NCBI RefSeq assembly: GCF_019091085.1
Contig: NZ_JAGXJY010000017.1
Location: 62,001-126,000, forward strand
Direction: 5' to 3'
DNA from: Mesorhizobium sp. GbtcB19
Lineage (GTDB): Bacteria; Pseudomonadota; Alphaproteobacteria; Rhizobiales; Rhizobiaceae
DNA: 64,000 bases
The position numbers and the translations under genes are program-made. A model generated the notes under the pieces. The model did no database searches. It had not been told where the DNA came from and saw only the letters and a program-made list of their open reading frames with translations. How positions within the stretch are numbered: the first letter of the stretch is position 1; each line of letters opens with the position of its first letter. This document shows, piece by piece, positions 63,573 through 64,000 of this stretch.

Positions 63573-64000
63573 ATGAGCACGCCCGAACCCTTCAAGGAAG
63601 TGCCGCATCGCGGGCTGATCACGGTCGCGCTGATGCTGGCAACGATCATGCAGGCGCTCGACACGACGATCGCCAATGTCGCGCTGCCGACCATGACCGG
63701 CGACCTCGGCGCGTCGCCCGACAACATCAACTGGGTGCTGACCTCCTACATCGTGGCCGCCGCGATCATGACGCCGGTCACCGGCTGGCTCGCCGACCGC
63801 CTCGGCCGCAAGGAACTGTTCCTCGCCTCCGTCGTCGGCTTCACCATCTTCTCCATGCTCTGCGGCCTCGCCTGGAGCCTCGAGACGATTGTGCTCTTTC
63901 GTTTGCTGCAGGGTGTGTTTGGCGCGGCCATCGTGCCGCTGTCGCAGACTTTCCTGCTCGACATCAACCCGAAGGAACGCCACGGCCAGGCGATGGCGAT
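63573..64000 (+). CDS. MFS multidrug efflux pump, DHA2/EmrB type (3' end outside window)
   Basis: The first 142 residues are visible: LMLATIMQALDTTIANVALP, the DHA2 hallmark, INWVLTSYIVAAAIMTPVTG and the signature loop GWLADRLGRKELFLASV, then RLLQGVFGAAIVPLSQTFLL. It is a 14-helix drug:proton antiporter when complete. The start at 63573 has GGAAG upstream. With the MarR and HlyD genes it forms an EmrRAB-like operon. Confidence 0.93.
   Translation, partial: MSTPEPFKEVPHRGLITVALMLATIMQALDTTIANVALPTMTGDLGASPDNINWVLTSYIVAAAIMTPVTGWLADRLGRKELFLASVVGFTIFSMLCGLAWSLETIVLFRLLQGVFGAAIVPLSQTFLLDINPKERHGQAMA

Overview
The window looks like chromosomal DNA of an alphaproteobacterium of the order Hyphomicrobiales, most likely Mesorhizobium or a close relative. 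The reasons are the high GC and codon use, the aapJQMP general amino acid transporter, a CIRCE-controlled groES-groEL pair, a BetI/ChoX-type choline locus, dense TetR/MarR/LysR regulator-enzyme pairs, and several palindromic intergenic repeat families typical of rhizobia. I saw no rRNA, tRNA, CRISPR array, transposase or phage gene. The assignment is an inference from gene content; no database was searched.

Layout. 1-7.6 kb: a truncated HPP/CBS membrane protein; a four-gene minus-strand run (two alpha/beta hydrolases, a frameshifted SDR, a lone ScoMcrA-type head domain) divergent from a CGNR regulator; an ECF sigma factor with DUF4142 and cupredoxin genes; metC. 8.1-12.4 kb: aapJ-aapQ-aapM-aapP with an attenuator-like hairpin after aapJ. 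12.5-22.6 kb: DUF2459, an FAD monooxygenase with a zinc-finger protein, ppk-ppx, two DoxX genes, fumC, an SDR. 22.6-26.8 kb: a BetI-like regulator divergent from choX-hydrolase, and a NIPSNAP gene divergent from a TetR gene. 27-34.4 kb: small secreted and stress proteins, metallophosphoesterase, patatin lipoprotein, GST, a hydrolase/MarR pair with an operator array, YciI and YkgJ proteins. 34.6-40.3 kb: LysE, AraC, GFA, two OsmC proteins, SnoaL, and an alcohol dehydrogenase/TetR pair. 40.3-44.3 kb: groL-groS, then a methyltransferase divergent from an ATP-grasp protein. 44.7-52.1 kb: SDR/LysR, TetR/MFS-lactone oxidase-DSD1, and a MarR-GNAT fusion. 52.3-61.4 kb: AraC, a six-gene membrane-lipid operon resembling an extended E. 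coli ynbABCD set, and two glycan-related genes. 61.6 kb to the end: an EmrR/EmrA/EmrB-like efflux operon with a highly structured spacer.

The recurring theme is a regulator facing the gene it probably controls across a spacer with readable dyad operators. At least eight such spacers are described. The strongest candidate for a poorly described system is the lipid operon at 53242-59056. It combines a CDP-alcohol phosphatidyltransferase with an altered metal motif, a hydrolase-methyltransferase fusion, a PAP2/dual-specificity phosphatase, a small membrane protein, an acyltransferase and a CdsA homologue.
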